12,454 bases of DNA from Verrucomicrobiota bacterium (GCA_019136035.1 JAGVUW010000516.1:1-12454), one strand, 5' to 3'. Counted from the first letter of the stretch, positions 1 through 7,151 are shown. The notes: generated by a model not told the origin, from the sequence alone. Made by a program: numbers and translations.

Positions 1-324
1 GTGCGCCTCTGTCGCGACCGCTACGACGGCCGCGTGCGCAATCCGTTCGACGAGTACGAATGCGGCCACTGGTACGCCCGGGCCATGAGCTCCTATGGCA
101 TGCTCCAAGCCCTCTCCGGAGCGCGCTACGACGCGGTCACCGGCACGCTCACCATCGAGCCGCGCCTCCGCGGTGACTTCCGGTCGTTCTTCGCCGCCGC
201 CACCGGCTACGGGACCATCGGCGTCCGCGACGGCCAGCCGTTCCTCGAACTGGCCGCCGGCCACATCGCCGTCGAGCGCATCGCCTACACCCCCTGCCCT
301 CGCCGCCAGCGCTACCAGGGCTGA
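1..324 (+). CDS. GH116-like glycoside hydrolase, C-terminal end (5' truncated by window)
   Basis: The frame is open from base 1 and stops with TGA at 322-324, so only the last 107 residues are present and the true start is outside the window. The segment NPFDEYECGHWYARAMSSYG (about residues 14-33) followed by LLQALSG-like and DFRSFFAAATGYGTIG stretches matches what I know of the C-terminal (alpha/alpha)6 catalytic domain end of bacterial GH116 (GBA2-type beta-glucosidase/xylosidase) proteins: the aromatic ECGHWYARAMS helix, then a short beta tail. Such enzymes hydrolyse beta-glucosides or beta-xylosides. The catalytic residues lie upstream and cannot be checked. No further gene follows on this strand for 340 bases; repeat copy A begins 33 bases after the stop. 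The family call rests on recalled family motifs rather than a search; moderately sure. Confidence 0.7.
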   Translation: MRLCRDRYDGRVRNPFDEYECGHWYARAMSSYGMLQALSGARYDAVTGTLTIEPRLRGDFRSFFAAATGYGTIGVRDGQPFLELAAGHIAVERIAYTPCPRRQRYQG

Positions 325-356
325 TCAGCGGTCGCGTCAGCGCCCACAGGGCCGCC

Positions 357-480
357 CTCGTATGAGACATCGCGTCGTTGTGCTGTCGATGCCGTTGCGG
401 CTCGTGGACGCGTTCGCGTCTGTGGACACTCGCGCTCCGCACCGGTGGCGAGCGACGTTTCGCCTTGCCATGGCCGGCGC
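357..480 (+). repeat. Interspersed repeat, copy A (3' of GH116-like gene)
   Basis: Bases 361-480 align without gaps to 12071-12190 with 15 mismatches in 120 (105/120 identical), and 357-433 aligns without gaps to the reverse complement of 5660-5736 (60/77 identical). The best conserved core is 395-433, beginning TTGCGGCTCGT and ending CACTCGC. It starts 33 bases after the stop of the upstream gene and points the same way. The rest of the 325-666 gap holds a small 6-bp-stem hairpin at 514-530 (CGGAAC/GTTCCG) and a candidate promoter. No gene is supported: a 47-codon frame (362-505) crosses the repeat, but differences between copies are spread evenly over codon positions. Function unknown. Confidence 0.85.
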
Positions 481-557
481 GGACGCGCGCCGGGGACTTG
501 GCTGAAGGGGTGCCGGAACCCGGCGTTCCGACAGCCCTGCGGCGCTCCCGGCAGGAC

Positions 558-586
558 TTGAGCCAGGCGCTCCGGCGCGTTACGTT
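558..586 (+). promoter_or_regulatory. Candidate sigma-70-type promoter for the DUF4870 gene
   Basis: TTGAGC at 558-563, 17-base spacer, TACGTT at 581-586. Transcription would start near 593, giving a leader of about 70 bases before the ATG at 667. The layout TTGnnn-17-TACGnT is the same as in the candidates upstream of the LacI gene and of the secreted-protein gene. Inferred from sequence pattern only. Confidence 0.4.
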
Positions 587-666
587 CTGGATGAGGGCCA
601 TGCGAGCCTGGTTGGAGTGCCCGACTCGGTCCGCAGCCGGTGAATCCAGATAAGGAGACCCCGCTC

Positions 667-1098
667 ATGAGTGACGACCAGAACCCGCAGAATGCCACCC
701 CGCCCGTGCCGCCGGCCGCGGAACCGCCGGCAACGGAAGCCCTCCCCGCAGAAGCGACCGTCGTGCCCGCGCCCAGCAAGGACGAGCGCACCCTGGCGCT
801 GCTCAGCCACCTCCTCGGGGCAGTGGTCTGCTTCCCGGCGCCGCTGATCATCTGGCTGGTGAAGAAGGACACCATGCCCTTCGTCAACGACCAGGCCCGC
901 GAAGCCCTGAACTTCCAGATCACGATCATGATCGCGTATGTCGCCGCGAGCGTGGCTTCGGCGCTGACCTGCGGCCTCGGCGGCGTCCTGTACCCTGCGG
1001 TCTGGATCATCAGCCTGATCTTCGGCATCATGGGCGGCCTCAAGGCCAACGAGGGCGTCGCCTACCGCTACCCGTTCACCCTGCGCCTGATCAAGTGA
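667..1098 (+). CDS. DUF4870 (Tic20-like) small membrane protein
   Basis: 143 residues. Residues 1-38 are a Pro/Ala/Glu-rich, probably disordered cytoplasmic tail. From residue 41 (RTLALLSHLLG) the protein follows the DUF4870 pattern: a first hydrophobic segment (about 43-64), a short loop with FVNDQAREALNFQ (72-84), two more hydrophobic segments (about 85-101 and 104-123), and a charged tail ending YRYPFTLRLIK. The family is widespread, predicted to sit in the inner membrane, and has no settled function. The ATG at 667 is chosen because AAGGAGA (652-658) lies 8 bases upstream; an ATG 27 bases earlier has no such site and would add a non-family tail. The gene is monocistronic, convergent with the operon to its right, and ends before a hairpin terminator. 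Family assignment is confident; role unknown. Confidence 0.9.
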   Translation: MSDDQNPQNATPPVPPAAEPPATEALPAEATVVPAPSKDERTLALLSHLLGAVVCFPAPLIIWLVKKDTMPFVNDQAREALNFQITIMIAYVAASVASALTCGLGGVLYPAVWIISLIFGIMGGLKANEGVAYRYPFTLRLIK

Positions 1099-1150
1099 CG
1101 CCGCGCCGCCCCAGGCGGTCCGGCCGATCGGCCACGGCGTCATGAAACGA

Positions 1151-1182
1151 ACGAGCCCGGCTGGAGTCCCAGCCGGGCTCGT
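1151..1182. terminator. Bidirectional hairpin terminator between convergent genes
   Basis: A perfect 14-bp stem (ACGAGCCCGGCTGG at 1151-1164, paired with 1169-1182) closes a 4-base AGTC loop. It lies 52 bases after the DUF4870 stop and 64 bases beyond the isomerase stop on the other strand. On the plus strand GTGTCTCTAT follows; on the minus strand TCGTTTCATG follows. Both have only moderate T content, so it may act as an intrinsic terminator in both directions or as an RNA 3'-end stabiliser. Confidence 0.8.
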
Positions 1183-1246
1183 GTGTCTCTATCGAGGGGT
1201 CCGCCGCCGGCGCGGCCGCAGCCGGCGCCGGCGAGGGCCGCCGAGG

Positions 1247-2131
1247 TCACCAGCCGTTGCCGACCATGGCCACGAAGCGCCGCAGGTTGTCCAGCCCGAT
1301 CTTGATGCCGGTCAGGACGTCCTCCATGCCCTCGAATTCGATCGAGAGCACGCCGTTGTAGCCGGCGCGGTGCATGACGCGCAGGCACTGCACGATCGGC
1401 ACATTGCCATGGCCGATGATGGCGCCGCGCCAGAAGTTGCCGCCGCGCGAGACATTCCAGCCCTGGCCCGGGAAGGCCTCGGTGCCGGGCTTGCGATGGA
1501 AGTCCTTGGCGTGGCAGTGGAAGGCGTAGGGCATCAGACGCCCGACCGCCGTCGGCGGGTCGTCATCGGCGCAGATGAAGTTGCCCATATCGATGAGCAC
1601 GCCGAAGTTGCGGTGATTCACCGCGGTCACGAGCTTCTCGACGCGGATGCTGTCCTGGCAGAAGTAGCCGTGGTTCTCGACCATGGTCTTGATGCTTTTG
1701 TCGGCAGCGTACTCGGTGACGCCGCGGCAGCCCTCGGCGAGGCGCGGCAGGGCCGCGTCGAAGCTCTTCACGCCGGGGTAGTCCGGCGCCCAGCCGCCGG
1801 TGGCGTCGTGACGCATCCCGGGCACGCCGAGGATGGCCGCCACCTCGACCTCGCGGCGCACCCGCTCGATCTCGGCCTTCAGATCACCGCCGGAGCCCTT
1901 GAGGAAGTCGGCGCCGATGGTGTAGTTGGCAATCTCGATGCCGACCCGCGCCGCCTCGTCACGCAGCTCCTTGGCGAAGTCCGGGAGGGTCTTGCCCTCG
2001 GGCACCGCGATGGTCGAGAACTCGATCACGTCAAAGCCCATCTCCTTGGCCTTGCCGATGACCTCGATCTGCTTCATCTGGCCGCCGCGCACGAGGCGGC
2101 TGTAGCTGTAGGAACTCACACCGATCTTCAT
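1247..2131 (-). CDS. Sugar phosphate isomerase/epimerase-like TIM barrel
   Basis: 294 residues, xylose-isomerase-like TIM-barrel (AP endonuclease 2 superfamily) fold. Visible signatures are an N-terminal strand MKIGVSSYSY, a first-helix region ending GFDVIEF (32-38), and four likely metal ligands in the usual order: Glu152 (TMVENHG), Asp181 (LIDMGNF), His207 (FHCHAKDF) and Glu265 or Glu267 (LSIEFEG). Members isomerise or epimerise sugars, inositols or 2-keto sugars using a divalent metal. The start at 2131 is chosen because AAGGAGAGG (2138-2146) sits 6 bases upstream; an ATG 24 bases further up would place that site inside the gene. It is the last gene of the minus-strand cluster, 117 bases after the aminotransferase stop, with a GC-rich 7-bp hairpin (2163-2182) in the gap. 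The substrate cannot be deduced. Cytoplasmic: no signal peptide. Confidence 0.88.
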   Translation of the reverse strand: MKIGVSSYSYSRLVRGGQMKQIEVIGKAKEMGFDVIEFSTIAVPEGKTLPDFAKELRDEAARVGIEIANYTIGADFLKGSGGDLKAEIERVRREVEVAAILGVPGMRHDATGGWAPDYPGVKSFDAALPRLAEGCRGVTEYAADKSIKTMVENHGYFCQDSIRVEKLVTAVNHRNFGVLIDMGNFICADDDPPTAVGRLMPYAFHCHAKDFHRKPGTEAFPGQGWNVSRGGNFWRGAIIGHGNVPIVQCLRVMHRAGYNGVLSIEFEGMEDVLTGIKIGLDNLRRFVAMVGNGW

Positions 2132-2248
2132 GCTCTGCCTCTCCTTGCCTGCCATCGACTCGGCGCCGGAACGCCCCGGCGCGGCCCGACCCGGCCGGCG
2201 CGCGACACCCGCGCCCCGGCCGGATCGCCACCTCAGCGCCCCAAACGC

Positions 2249-3493
2249 TCAGCGCGCGTAGGCCTTCGAGACCTTGCGCACCGCCTCGATGATGTCGGCG
2301 ACTTCCTGGTCGCCATAGCTCTCGTGCATGGCGATGTTGAAGTGCGTCTCGACGACCCGCAGGGCGTTGGTGATGTGCGCCTGCGGCTCACGCGGCCCCT
2401 TGTAGTCGCTGCAGGTCCACGGGAAACCGCTGGCGCCAAAGACACGGCGCTCGCGGAACCACGGGTACTCGGCCGGGATGGCGCGGTAGGCCACCGTCGC
2501 CGGAATGCCTTCGGCGGCGAGGGCCTGGCAGAACGCCGCCTTGTCGACGCGCACCGCCTCGGGATGGAAGGCCATGCGCAGGAACCAGTAGCACGACTGG
2601 CTCTCGGGGACCTGCCAGCCGACCTTCACCGCCGCATTCGCCGCCAGGCCGTCGCGAATGGCATTGCCGATGCGCACGCGGTTGCCGATGATGCGCGGCA
2701 GCTTCGCCACCTGGGCGCTGCCGATCACCGCCGAGAGGTCGTTCAGATTGCAGTTCAGGCCGGCCACGACGTTCCCGCCGGCGTTGGTCAGGTTGAAGGG
2801 CTTGCCGCGGTCGGCGAAGCGCTTGCCCTGCCAGTGCAGGGTCTCGTTGCGGGTGAAGACCGCACCGCCCTGGCCGCCGGTGCAGTGGTGCTTGCCGAAC
2901 ATGGTCGAGAAGGCGGCAATGTCGCCGAGGGTGCCGGCCATGCGGCCCTTGTACATCGTGCCATGCGCCTGGGCGCAGTCTTCAACAACGTAGAGGTTGT
3001 GCTTCTTCGCCAGGGCCAGGATCGGGTCCATGTCCAGAGCGTCGCCGGCGATGTGCGCGACTACGATCGCCCGCGTGCGCTCGGTGATCAGGGGCGCGAT
3101 CTGCTCAGCCGAGGTGTTGTAGGTGCGCGGATCGGCGTCGGCCACCACCGGCACCAGGCCCAGGAGCGCCACCGGCATGATACCACCCGGATCCGTGATC
3201 GGCGGCACAATCACTTCGCTCAGGGCGTCAATCTGCAAGGCCCCCAGGGCGCAGTACACCGCGTTCGAGCCGCTGTTGACCGCATCGACAAAGCCGCCGC
3301 CCAGGTAGGCCGCGAAGTCCTTCTCGTACTGCTGCTCGGCCGGACCGCCGTAGCCAAAGGCGTTCCCCGTGGCAATCGCCTGGTCGAACATCGCCAGCGC
3401 CGCCGCCCGCTCCTCCGGGCCGATCAGGCCACGGCTGGGAAAGGGCGTCGAACGCACCTTGCTGCCACCGTCAATCGCCAGTTTCTGACTCAT
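2249..3493 (-). CDS. DegT/DnrJ/EryC1/StrS-family PLP aminotransferase
   Basis: 414 residues, the usual family length. Fold-type I PLP signatures are clear: NSGSNAV (73-79, phosphate loop), EDCAQAHG with Asp172 contacting the pyridine nitrogen, and FSTMFGKHHCTGGQGG with Lys201 as the Schiff-base lysine. C-terminal residues FNIAMHESYG and the EVADIIEAVRKV helix also fit. Members classically transaminate 3- or 4-keto nucleotide sugars; a few are dehydratases, but those replace the lysine with histidine, which is not the case here. AAGGAG (3500-3505) lies 6 bases before the ATG. It sits in the operon between amidohydrolase (65-base gap) and isomerase (117-base gap). No nucleotide-sugar synthesis genes are nearby, so the substrate may be a free or phosphorylated keto sugar or inosose; that is inference. 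Confidence 0.9.
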   Translation of the reverse strand: MSQKLAIDGGSKVRSTPFPSRGLIGPEERAAALAMFDQAIATGNAFGYGGPAEQQYEKDFAAYLGGGFVDAVNSGSNAVYCALGALQIDALSEVIVPPITDPGGIMPVALLGLVPVVADADPRTYNTSAEQIAPLITERTRAIVVAHIAGDALDMDPILALAKKHNLYVVEDCAQAHGTMYKGRMAGTLGDIAAFSTMFGKHHCTGGQGGAVFTRNETLHWQGKRFADRGKPFNLTNAGGNVVAGLNCNLNDLSAVIGSAQVAKLPRIIGNRVRIGNAIRDGLAANAAVKVGWQVPESQSCYWFLRMAFHPEAVRVDKAAFCQALAAEGIPATVAYRAIPAEYPWFRERRVFGASGFPWTCSDYKGPREPQAHITNALRVVETHFNIAMHESYGDQEVADIIEAVRKVSKAYAR

Positions 3494-3558
3494 GTCCTGC
3501 TCCTTGCTCCTGACTCGGCCGACCGAGCCATCCCAAGCCCGGCCGGCCCGGGTTGCAC

Positions 3559-4446
3559 TCAGTCACGGACCAAACGCTCGGCATTCCGATGGTAGATCTT
3601 CTCGAGGACCGCCTCGTCGAGATGCAGCGAGTCGAGGACGTCCAACTGCTGACGGTCGAAGTAGTCACGCCCGAAGAGGATGCGGTCCTGGAACTCCAGG
3701 CAGAAGCGCCGGCCGTTCTCCAGGTCGCGGCCGATGCCGTTGGCGCCGCTGCCGGCCGAGATGTCACAGTGCAGGTTCGGGCAGCGCCGCAAGACCTCGA
3801 TCAGTTGGCCGCCCGGGGTCACGGGGCCCTTCGGATAGCTGCCCTCGACCTTGTCGCAGTCGCCGCTCATCTCGCGCCAGAAGCCCGGCCCGTGGCCGAT
3901 GAAGGCGGTCTCGGGGCACATCTGGCAGATGGTCTCGACGACGCGCATGTCGCCGCCGTACCACTCGATCCAGGTGTTGATGTCGGCAGCCTGGCGCTCG
4001 ACGTCGGCAGGGGCGCACTGCAGGTGGAACAGCACCGGCACGCCGAGCTTGCCGCAGAGCCGGTACATGGCGATCGCGTCGGGGTCGTCAAAACGAATGC
4101 GGCACTTCAGTTCGCCGTAGACGCGGATGTGGTGGATCTCCACCGCCGCCTGGAAGCGTGCCCGGGCGTAGCGGTCACGCGGATCCGGCGCCCAGCCGCC
4201 GATGAAGCGGTCCGGATGGCGGTGCAGGCCCTCGACCACCAGATCGAGCGGCGCCGCCGCAGCCGCGCGCGGATCCATGGCGCGGAAGTACCCGGGGCAG
4301 GCCTGCTCGTACTCCTTCGGCGAGATCTCCCAGGCCAGCAGCCAGGTCTTGGCGATGCCATGTTCGTCCATGTTGCGCACCAGCGCGTCCACGTCGTGGC
4401 GATGCCAGTTCGGGTGGTTGTGACAGTCGATGATCAGGCGTGCCAT
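3559..4446 (-). CDS. Amidohydrolase_2-type metal-dependent hydrolase
   Basis: 295 residues, PF04909-like TIM-barrel amidohydrolase. Motifs in order: IIDCHNH (His9 and His11, the HxH metal pair), LFHLQ (His141), FIGHGPGFW (His185), and FGRDYF (Asp261, where relatives often have GTDYP). The family includes decarboxylases and lactonases acting on aromatic or sugar-derived acids. The start MARLIIDCHNH is preferred: AAAGGA (4454-4459) lies 7 bases upstream, and the open frame further upstream adds 29 Arg/Gly-rich residues lying inside the LacI gene. The first 13 bases overlap the 3' end of lacI, suggesting translational coupling. The gene is followed by the aminotransferase after 65 bases. A tryptophan- and cysteine-rich middle (CYS131, CYS144, CYS174, CYS177, CYS187-type spacing) gives no recognisable extra site. 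Substrate unknown. Confidence 0.85.
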   Translation of the reverse strand: MARLIIDCHNHPNWHRHDVDALVRNMDEHGIAKTWLLAWEISPKEYEQACPGYFRAMDPRAAAAAPLDLVVEGLHRHPDRFIGGWAPDPRDRYARARFQAAVEIHHIRVYGELKCRIRFDDPDAIAMYRLCGKLGVPVLFHLQCAPADVERQAADINTWIEWYGGDMRVVETICQMCPETAFIGHGPGFWREMSGDCDKVEGSYPKGPVTPGGQLIEVLRRCPNLHCDISAGSGANGIGRDLENGRRFCLEFQDRILFGRDYFDRQQLDVLDSLHLDEAVLEKIYHRNAERLVRD

Positions 4447-5507
4447 GGGTCTGTCCTTTGCTGCGGAGCGTACTCGGCCCCGCTCTGTTCGTCGATCGCC
4501 TCGCGCCGGTACGGCACCAGCACCTCCCGGCATGACGCGGATCCATCCATCAATCCCGACAGGAGCCGCCAGGCCGCGCGGCCGACCTCCTGAGGCTGAT
4601 GCGCGTACACCGACTCCTCCCAGTGTCCCGATGTCGTACGCCCGGAGTCAGTCTCGGCAACCACCAGACGGTAGTCGCGCCGCGGCACCCGCCCCAGCGC
4701 CAGGCCGGCCTGCACCAGCGCCTCGGCCGCCCGCGCACCATCCACCAGAACACCGTCCCAGCCCGGCTCCGCCCTGTGAAGCTCGTGACACTGATCCACC
4801 AGCGCCGCCCCCGCGGCCGGAACCGCCGTCCAGCCCGAGACGCCCTCGCCAGCACGCCGCGACATCTCAGAGACGAAGGCGTCCTGAAGCGTCGCGTTGG
4901 CGTCGTGAACGCGGTGGTCGTGAAACGCCAGCAGGCGCCGACAGCCCCGCCCGACCAGCTCACCCACCGCCTCACACAGCATCCGGCGATGGTCGGAGTG
5001 GACACACCCCGACGCCTCGCCCGCCTGAGACTCGTAGTGGACATTCACCGCCACCGTCGGCAGCCCCGTCGCAGCGACCTCCCGGATCGGCGCGGCATCA
5101 CGCTCGCTCTGCAGTACCAGCATGCCATCCACACGGCCCTGACGAATCACCCGAAGATGACGGCCCTCCGCCGACCGGAACAGCACCAGCGGCAGGTAGT
5201 CGGCACTCTCCATCGCCTCGGACAGGCCCAGCGTGATGGCCTGGTAAAATGGGTACATCAGCGTCGCCCGCGTCGGCTGCAGAAGCCCCACCGCAAACGA
5301 CCGGCCCGCGACTAAGGCCCGACCCACAAAACTCGGACGGTACCCCAGCTCACGCGCGATCCGACGCACACGATCCCGCGTCGCCGGGTCCATCCGCACC
5401 CCCGGCGGCGGATTCAAGGCGTGCGTCACCGTGGTCACACTGACGCCCGCCGCCCGCGCCACGTCCTGCCGCCCCGTCCGCCGTGCCTGATGGTGCTGCC
5501 GTGACAC
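4434..5507 (-). CDS. LacI/GalR-family transcriptional regulator
   Basis: 357 residues from a GTG start. Residues 13-33 (RQDVARAAGVSVTTVTHALN) form the family helix-turn-helix; RIARELGYRPS (49-59) and the FVGRALVAGRS hinge helix (60-70) follow, then a periplasmic-binding-protein-like effector domain to the C terminus. Upstream of the GTG the frame has no other start before a stop at about 5556, so 5507 is the only workable start; the ribosome site is weak (GAGGG about 12 bases upstream). The gene heads the minus-strand cluster and overlaps the next gene by 13 bases, so it probably controls its own operon in response to a sugar-like ligand. No clear CG-centred operator palindrome was identified. 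The C-terminal end EYAPQQRTDPWHA lies past the usual domain and doubles as the next gene's ribosome-binding region. Confidence 0.92.
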   Translation of the reverse strand: MSRQHHQARRTGRQDVARAAGVSVTTVTHALNPPPGVRMDPATRDRVRRIARELGYRPSFVGRALVAGRSFAVGLLQPTRATLMYPFYQAITLGLSEAMESADYLPLVLFRSAEGRHLRVIRQGRVDGMLVLQSERDAAPIREVAATGLPTVAVNVHYESQAGEASGCVHSDHRRMLCEAVGELVGRGCRRLLAFHDHRVHDANATLQDAFVSEMSRRAGEGVSGWTAVPAAGAALVDQCHELHRAEPGWDGVLVDGARAAEALVQAGLALGRVPRRDYRLVVAETDSGRTTSGHWEESVYAHQPQEVGRAAWRLLSGLMDGSASCREVLVPYRREAIDEQSGAEYAPQQRTDPWHA

Positions 5508-5564
5508 CGCCGCAAAGCCCTCATAACGCCAACCGGAACCGCCCTGCCAACTCGATTAAGCAGG

Positions 5565-5593
5565 AGCGTACACCCACAACCCACACGGGGCAA
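5565..5593 (-). promoter_or_regulatory. Candidate promoter of the lacI-amidohydrolase-aminotransferase-isomerase operon
   Basis: On the minus strand TTGCCC (5593-5588), 17-base spacer, TACGCT (5570-5565). Transcription would start near 5558, about 50 bases before the GTG at 5507. Pattern evidence only; shares the TTG-17-TACGnT layout with two other candidates in the window. Confidence 0.35.
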
Positions 5594-5659
5594 GCCGCCG
5601 CCATCACGAAATCCGCCGTGAGCCGCAACGGGGCCGACAGCCCCCTGCCGCGCTGGGGG

Positions 5660-5736
5660 GCGAGTGGCCACAGAGGCGAAGGCGTCGACGAGCCGCAACC
5701 GCGCCGGCAGCGCCACCCCGCGATCGTCCACACGAG
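5660..5736 (-). repeat. Interspersed repeat, copy C (3' of secreted-protein gene)
   Basis: Read on the minus strand, this aligns without gaps to 357-433: 25/38 matches in the outer part and 35/39 in the core that begins TTGCGGCTCGT. Similarity fades beyond the core, so this copy is older or shorter than A and B. It lies 64 bases after the stop of the 5801-6442 minus-strand gene and has the same orientation, between that gene and the operon promoter. Confidence 0.75.
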
Positions 5737-5800
5737 CCGCCCCGCCGGCGCGGGGCGACTCGGTCCGCGGCGGCGTCCGTGGGCCTCCCGGGCGCCGCTG

Positions 5801-6442
5801 TCACTTCGCCGCGGCAATGCCCTTCAGGTCGACGGCCCCAAGCAGGCCCTCGACGGCCTTCTCGTCGGCGCTGTTTCCGGTGATCTGCAGCATCCAGGCC
5901 TCGGCAATCAGGATGACCTCGACCTCGTTATCGTCGGGGGCAAGACGCTTCCAGCCGTTCCAGCCATCACGCTCGATGAAGCTGGTCTTGGCAGTCGTGC
6001 CCTGGTTCATCGCCTGCAGGACCATCGGGTTGCCCTTGAGGGCGTTGAGCATCTCGCGCTGGGGCAGGATGGCCTCGGGCCAGTTCTGCAGCGAGACGGT
6101 GATGCGGAACTCGCCATCGCCACGGGTGAACGACCGCGCCACCCGGAAGAACGCCGCCTGGCTCCCGGCGCTGCCGCCGGCGAAATGCTCGCGCTCGATC
6201 TCCTCGGCCGTCCAGCCCGCCAGGGCCTTCGGAAGGAAGCGCTCGACGCCGGCCTGCTGCTGGCGCTGGATCAGGTCGATGGCCTGCTGAAGGCTCTGAA
6301 TCGCCGCCGCCGAGTCGCCCTTCTCAAAATGCGCCAGGCCCGCCCGGATGGCCTTGCCCGCCTCCTGTGCCGACTCCTGCGCCCACGCCCCAAATCCCAA
6401 CACCACGACGCAAAGACCGATTCGGAGAACCTGACTGACCAT
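5801..6442 (-). CDS. Secreted protein of unknown function with short helical-repeat N-terminal part
   Basis: 213 residues. Residues 1-21 are a signal peptide (MVSQVLR, hydrophobic core, likely cleavage AWA-QES), so the product is exported. Residues 25-60 form an amphipathic, TPR-like helical pair (AIRAGLAHFEKGDSAAAIQS), followed by a segment with LPKALAGWTAEEIERE and a mixed alpha/beta C-terminal domain ending in a helix, LLGAVDLKGIAAAK. I recall similar small exported proteins with a GWTAEE-like motif in Gram-negative genomes, but no function is known to me. The ATG at 6442 is chosen for AAAGGAGG (6450-6457) 7 bases upstream and for the signal peptide; the frame stays open for a further 116 codons upstream, but that part is Arg/Gly-rich and overlaps the divergent gene. 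Divergent from the DUF2752 gene; repeat copy C lies downstream. Confidence 0.8.
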   Translation of the reverse strand: MVSQVLRIGLCVVVLGFGAWAQESAQEAGKAIRAGLAHFEKGDSAAAIQSLQQAIDLIQRQQQAGVERFLPKALAGWTAEEIEREHFAGGSAGSQAAFFRVARSFTRGDGEFRITVSLQNWPEAILPQREMLNALKGNPMVLQAMNQGTTAKTSFIERDGWNGWKRLAPDDNEVEVILIAEAWMLQITGNSADEKAVEGLLGAVDLKGIAAAK

Positions 6443-6475
6443 GAGTATGCCTCCTTTGAATGACACCGTTCGATC

Positions 6476-6504
6476 ACCGTAATGCGGCCCCTCGGCCGGC
6501 GCAA
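6476..6504 (-). promoter_or_regulatory. Candidate promoter for the secreted-protein gene
   Basis: On the minus strand TTGCGC (6504-6499), 17-base spacer, TACGGT (6481-6476). Predicted start near 6469 gives a leader of about 27 bases that contains the strong AAAGGAGG site. This is the best placed of the three TTG-17-TACGnT candidates. Pattern evidence only. Confidence 0.45.
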
Positions 6505-6631
6505 CCGCGGCGGGCGTCCGTGCCCGCGAAGGCCGGCAGGCCGCGCCGTGGCGGGCTATCTTGTCGCCGCCCCGCGCCTGCCGGTCGCGGTCGACCGGCG
6601 GGCACGAGGCCATCGCGGAGTCGAGGCCGTC

Positions 6632-7060
6632 ATGTCCTGCGCCGATGATCAGCACCAGCATCGTCCCGCCACCACCGCCGGCCGCGGCCTGGACCTCGCG
6701 CTCGCCGGCCTGGGCCTCGCGGCCCTCGTCGTGGCCAGCGCCGTGCCGCCCGAGAGCCCACTGCTGATCTGGCGCTGTCCCTTCCTGCACTGGACCGGCC
6801 TGCCCTGCCCCGGCTGCGGCCTGACGCGCGGCGTCCTCGCCCTAGGCCACGGACGCTGGGCCGACGCCTGGGCACTGAACCCGTTCGCCTACGTCGCCTA
6901 CGCCGGCGCCATCGCCCTGGCGGCCTGGCCCTGGCTGCACCGGCGCTGGCCGGAGGCCGTGCGGCGTTTCCTCCGTTCGCCATGGCCATGGGTGCTCGCC
7001 GTGGCTCTGGTCGCCGCCATGCTCGCCTACGACGCCTGGCGCATCGCCACACGGAACTGA
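6632..7060 (+). CDS. DUF2752 membrane protein
   Basis: 142 residues. The hallmark CPxxxWTGLPCPGCGLTRG stretch (49-67) followed by LGHGRWADAWALNPFAY (71-87) is diagnostic of DUF2752: two cysteine pairs in a CP...CPGCGLTR arrangement, then a conserved NP. Hydrophobic segments at about 22-38, 84-101 and 119-133 place it in the membrane with three spans. The family role is not established. The ATG at 6632 has GGAG (6617-6620) and GAGG (6623-6626) upstream, neither ideally spaced; the frame extends 50 Arg-rich codons further upstream to 6482 without family similarity. A TATCTT at 6557-6562 could be a -10 element, but no TTG -35 partner is found at the right distance. Divergent from the secreted-protein gene. 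Confidence 0.88.
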   Translation: MSCADDQHQHRPATTAGRGLDLALAGLGLAALVVASAVPPESPLLIWRCPFLHWTGLPCPGCGLTRGVLALGHGRWADAWALNPFAYVAYAGAIALAAWPWLHRRWPEAVRRFLRSPWPWVLAVALVAAMLAYDAWRIATRN

Positions 7061-7151
7061 ACCGCGATGCCAGTCCCGCCGTGGCCGCGGCGACGCCCGC
7101 AGCGCCCGGCTTGGCGCCATCCGTGGTGTCGGCGCGGTGTCGGTGCGGCGG

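Noticed and set aside
389..433. Peptide RLVDAFASVDTR open in one frame of all three repeat copies, suggesting a small protein family
   Set aside because: Between copies A and B the 15 differences fall 6, 5 and 4 on codon positions 1, 2 and 3, so nothing indicates selection on the protein; the shared ribosome-like site is also missing in copy A.
1142..3595. 817-codon open frame on the plus strand
   Set aside because: It is antisense to the isomerase and aminotransferase genes, both of which show family motifs and ribosome sites; its His/Arg/Ala/Val-rich translation is what the mirror of GC-rich codons gives.
4447..4533. N-terminal 29-residue extension of the amidohydrolase
   Set aside because: The extension is Arg/Gly-rich, lies wholly inside lacI, and skips the AAAGGA site 7 bases before the ATG at 4446.
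5540..5565. LacI operator around TTAATCGAGTT upstream of lacI
   Set aside because: The inverted repeat is only a few bases around TCGA and does not reach the usual CG-centred 14-20 base palindrome.
624..5770. Shared GACTCGGTCCGC near 624 and near 5757
   Set aside because: A single 12-13 base match in GC-rich DNA of this length is expected by chance, and its position relative to the repeat copies is inconsistent.
6482..6631. 50-codon upstream extension of the DUF2752 gene
   Set aside because: The extension is Arg/Pro-rich with no ribosome site and overlaps the candidate promoter of the divergent gene.
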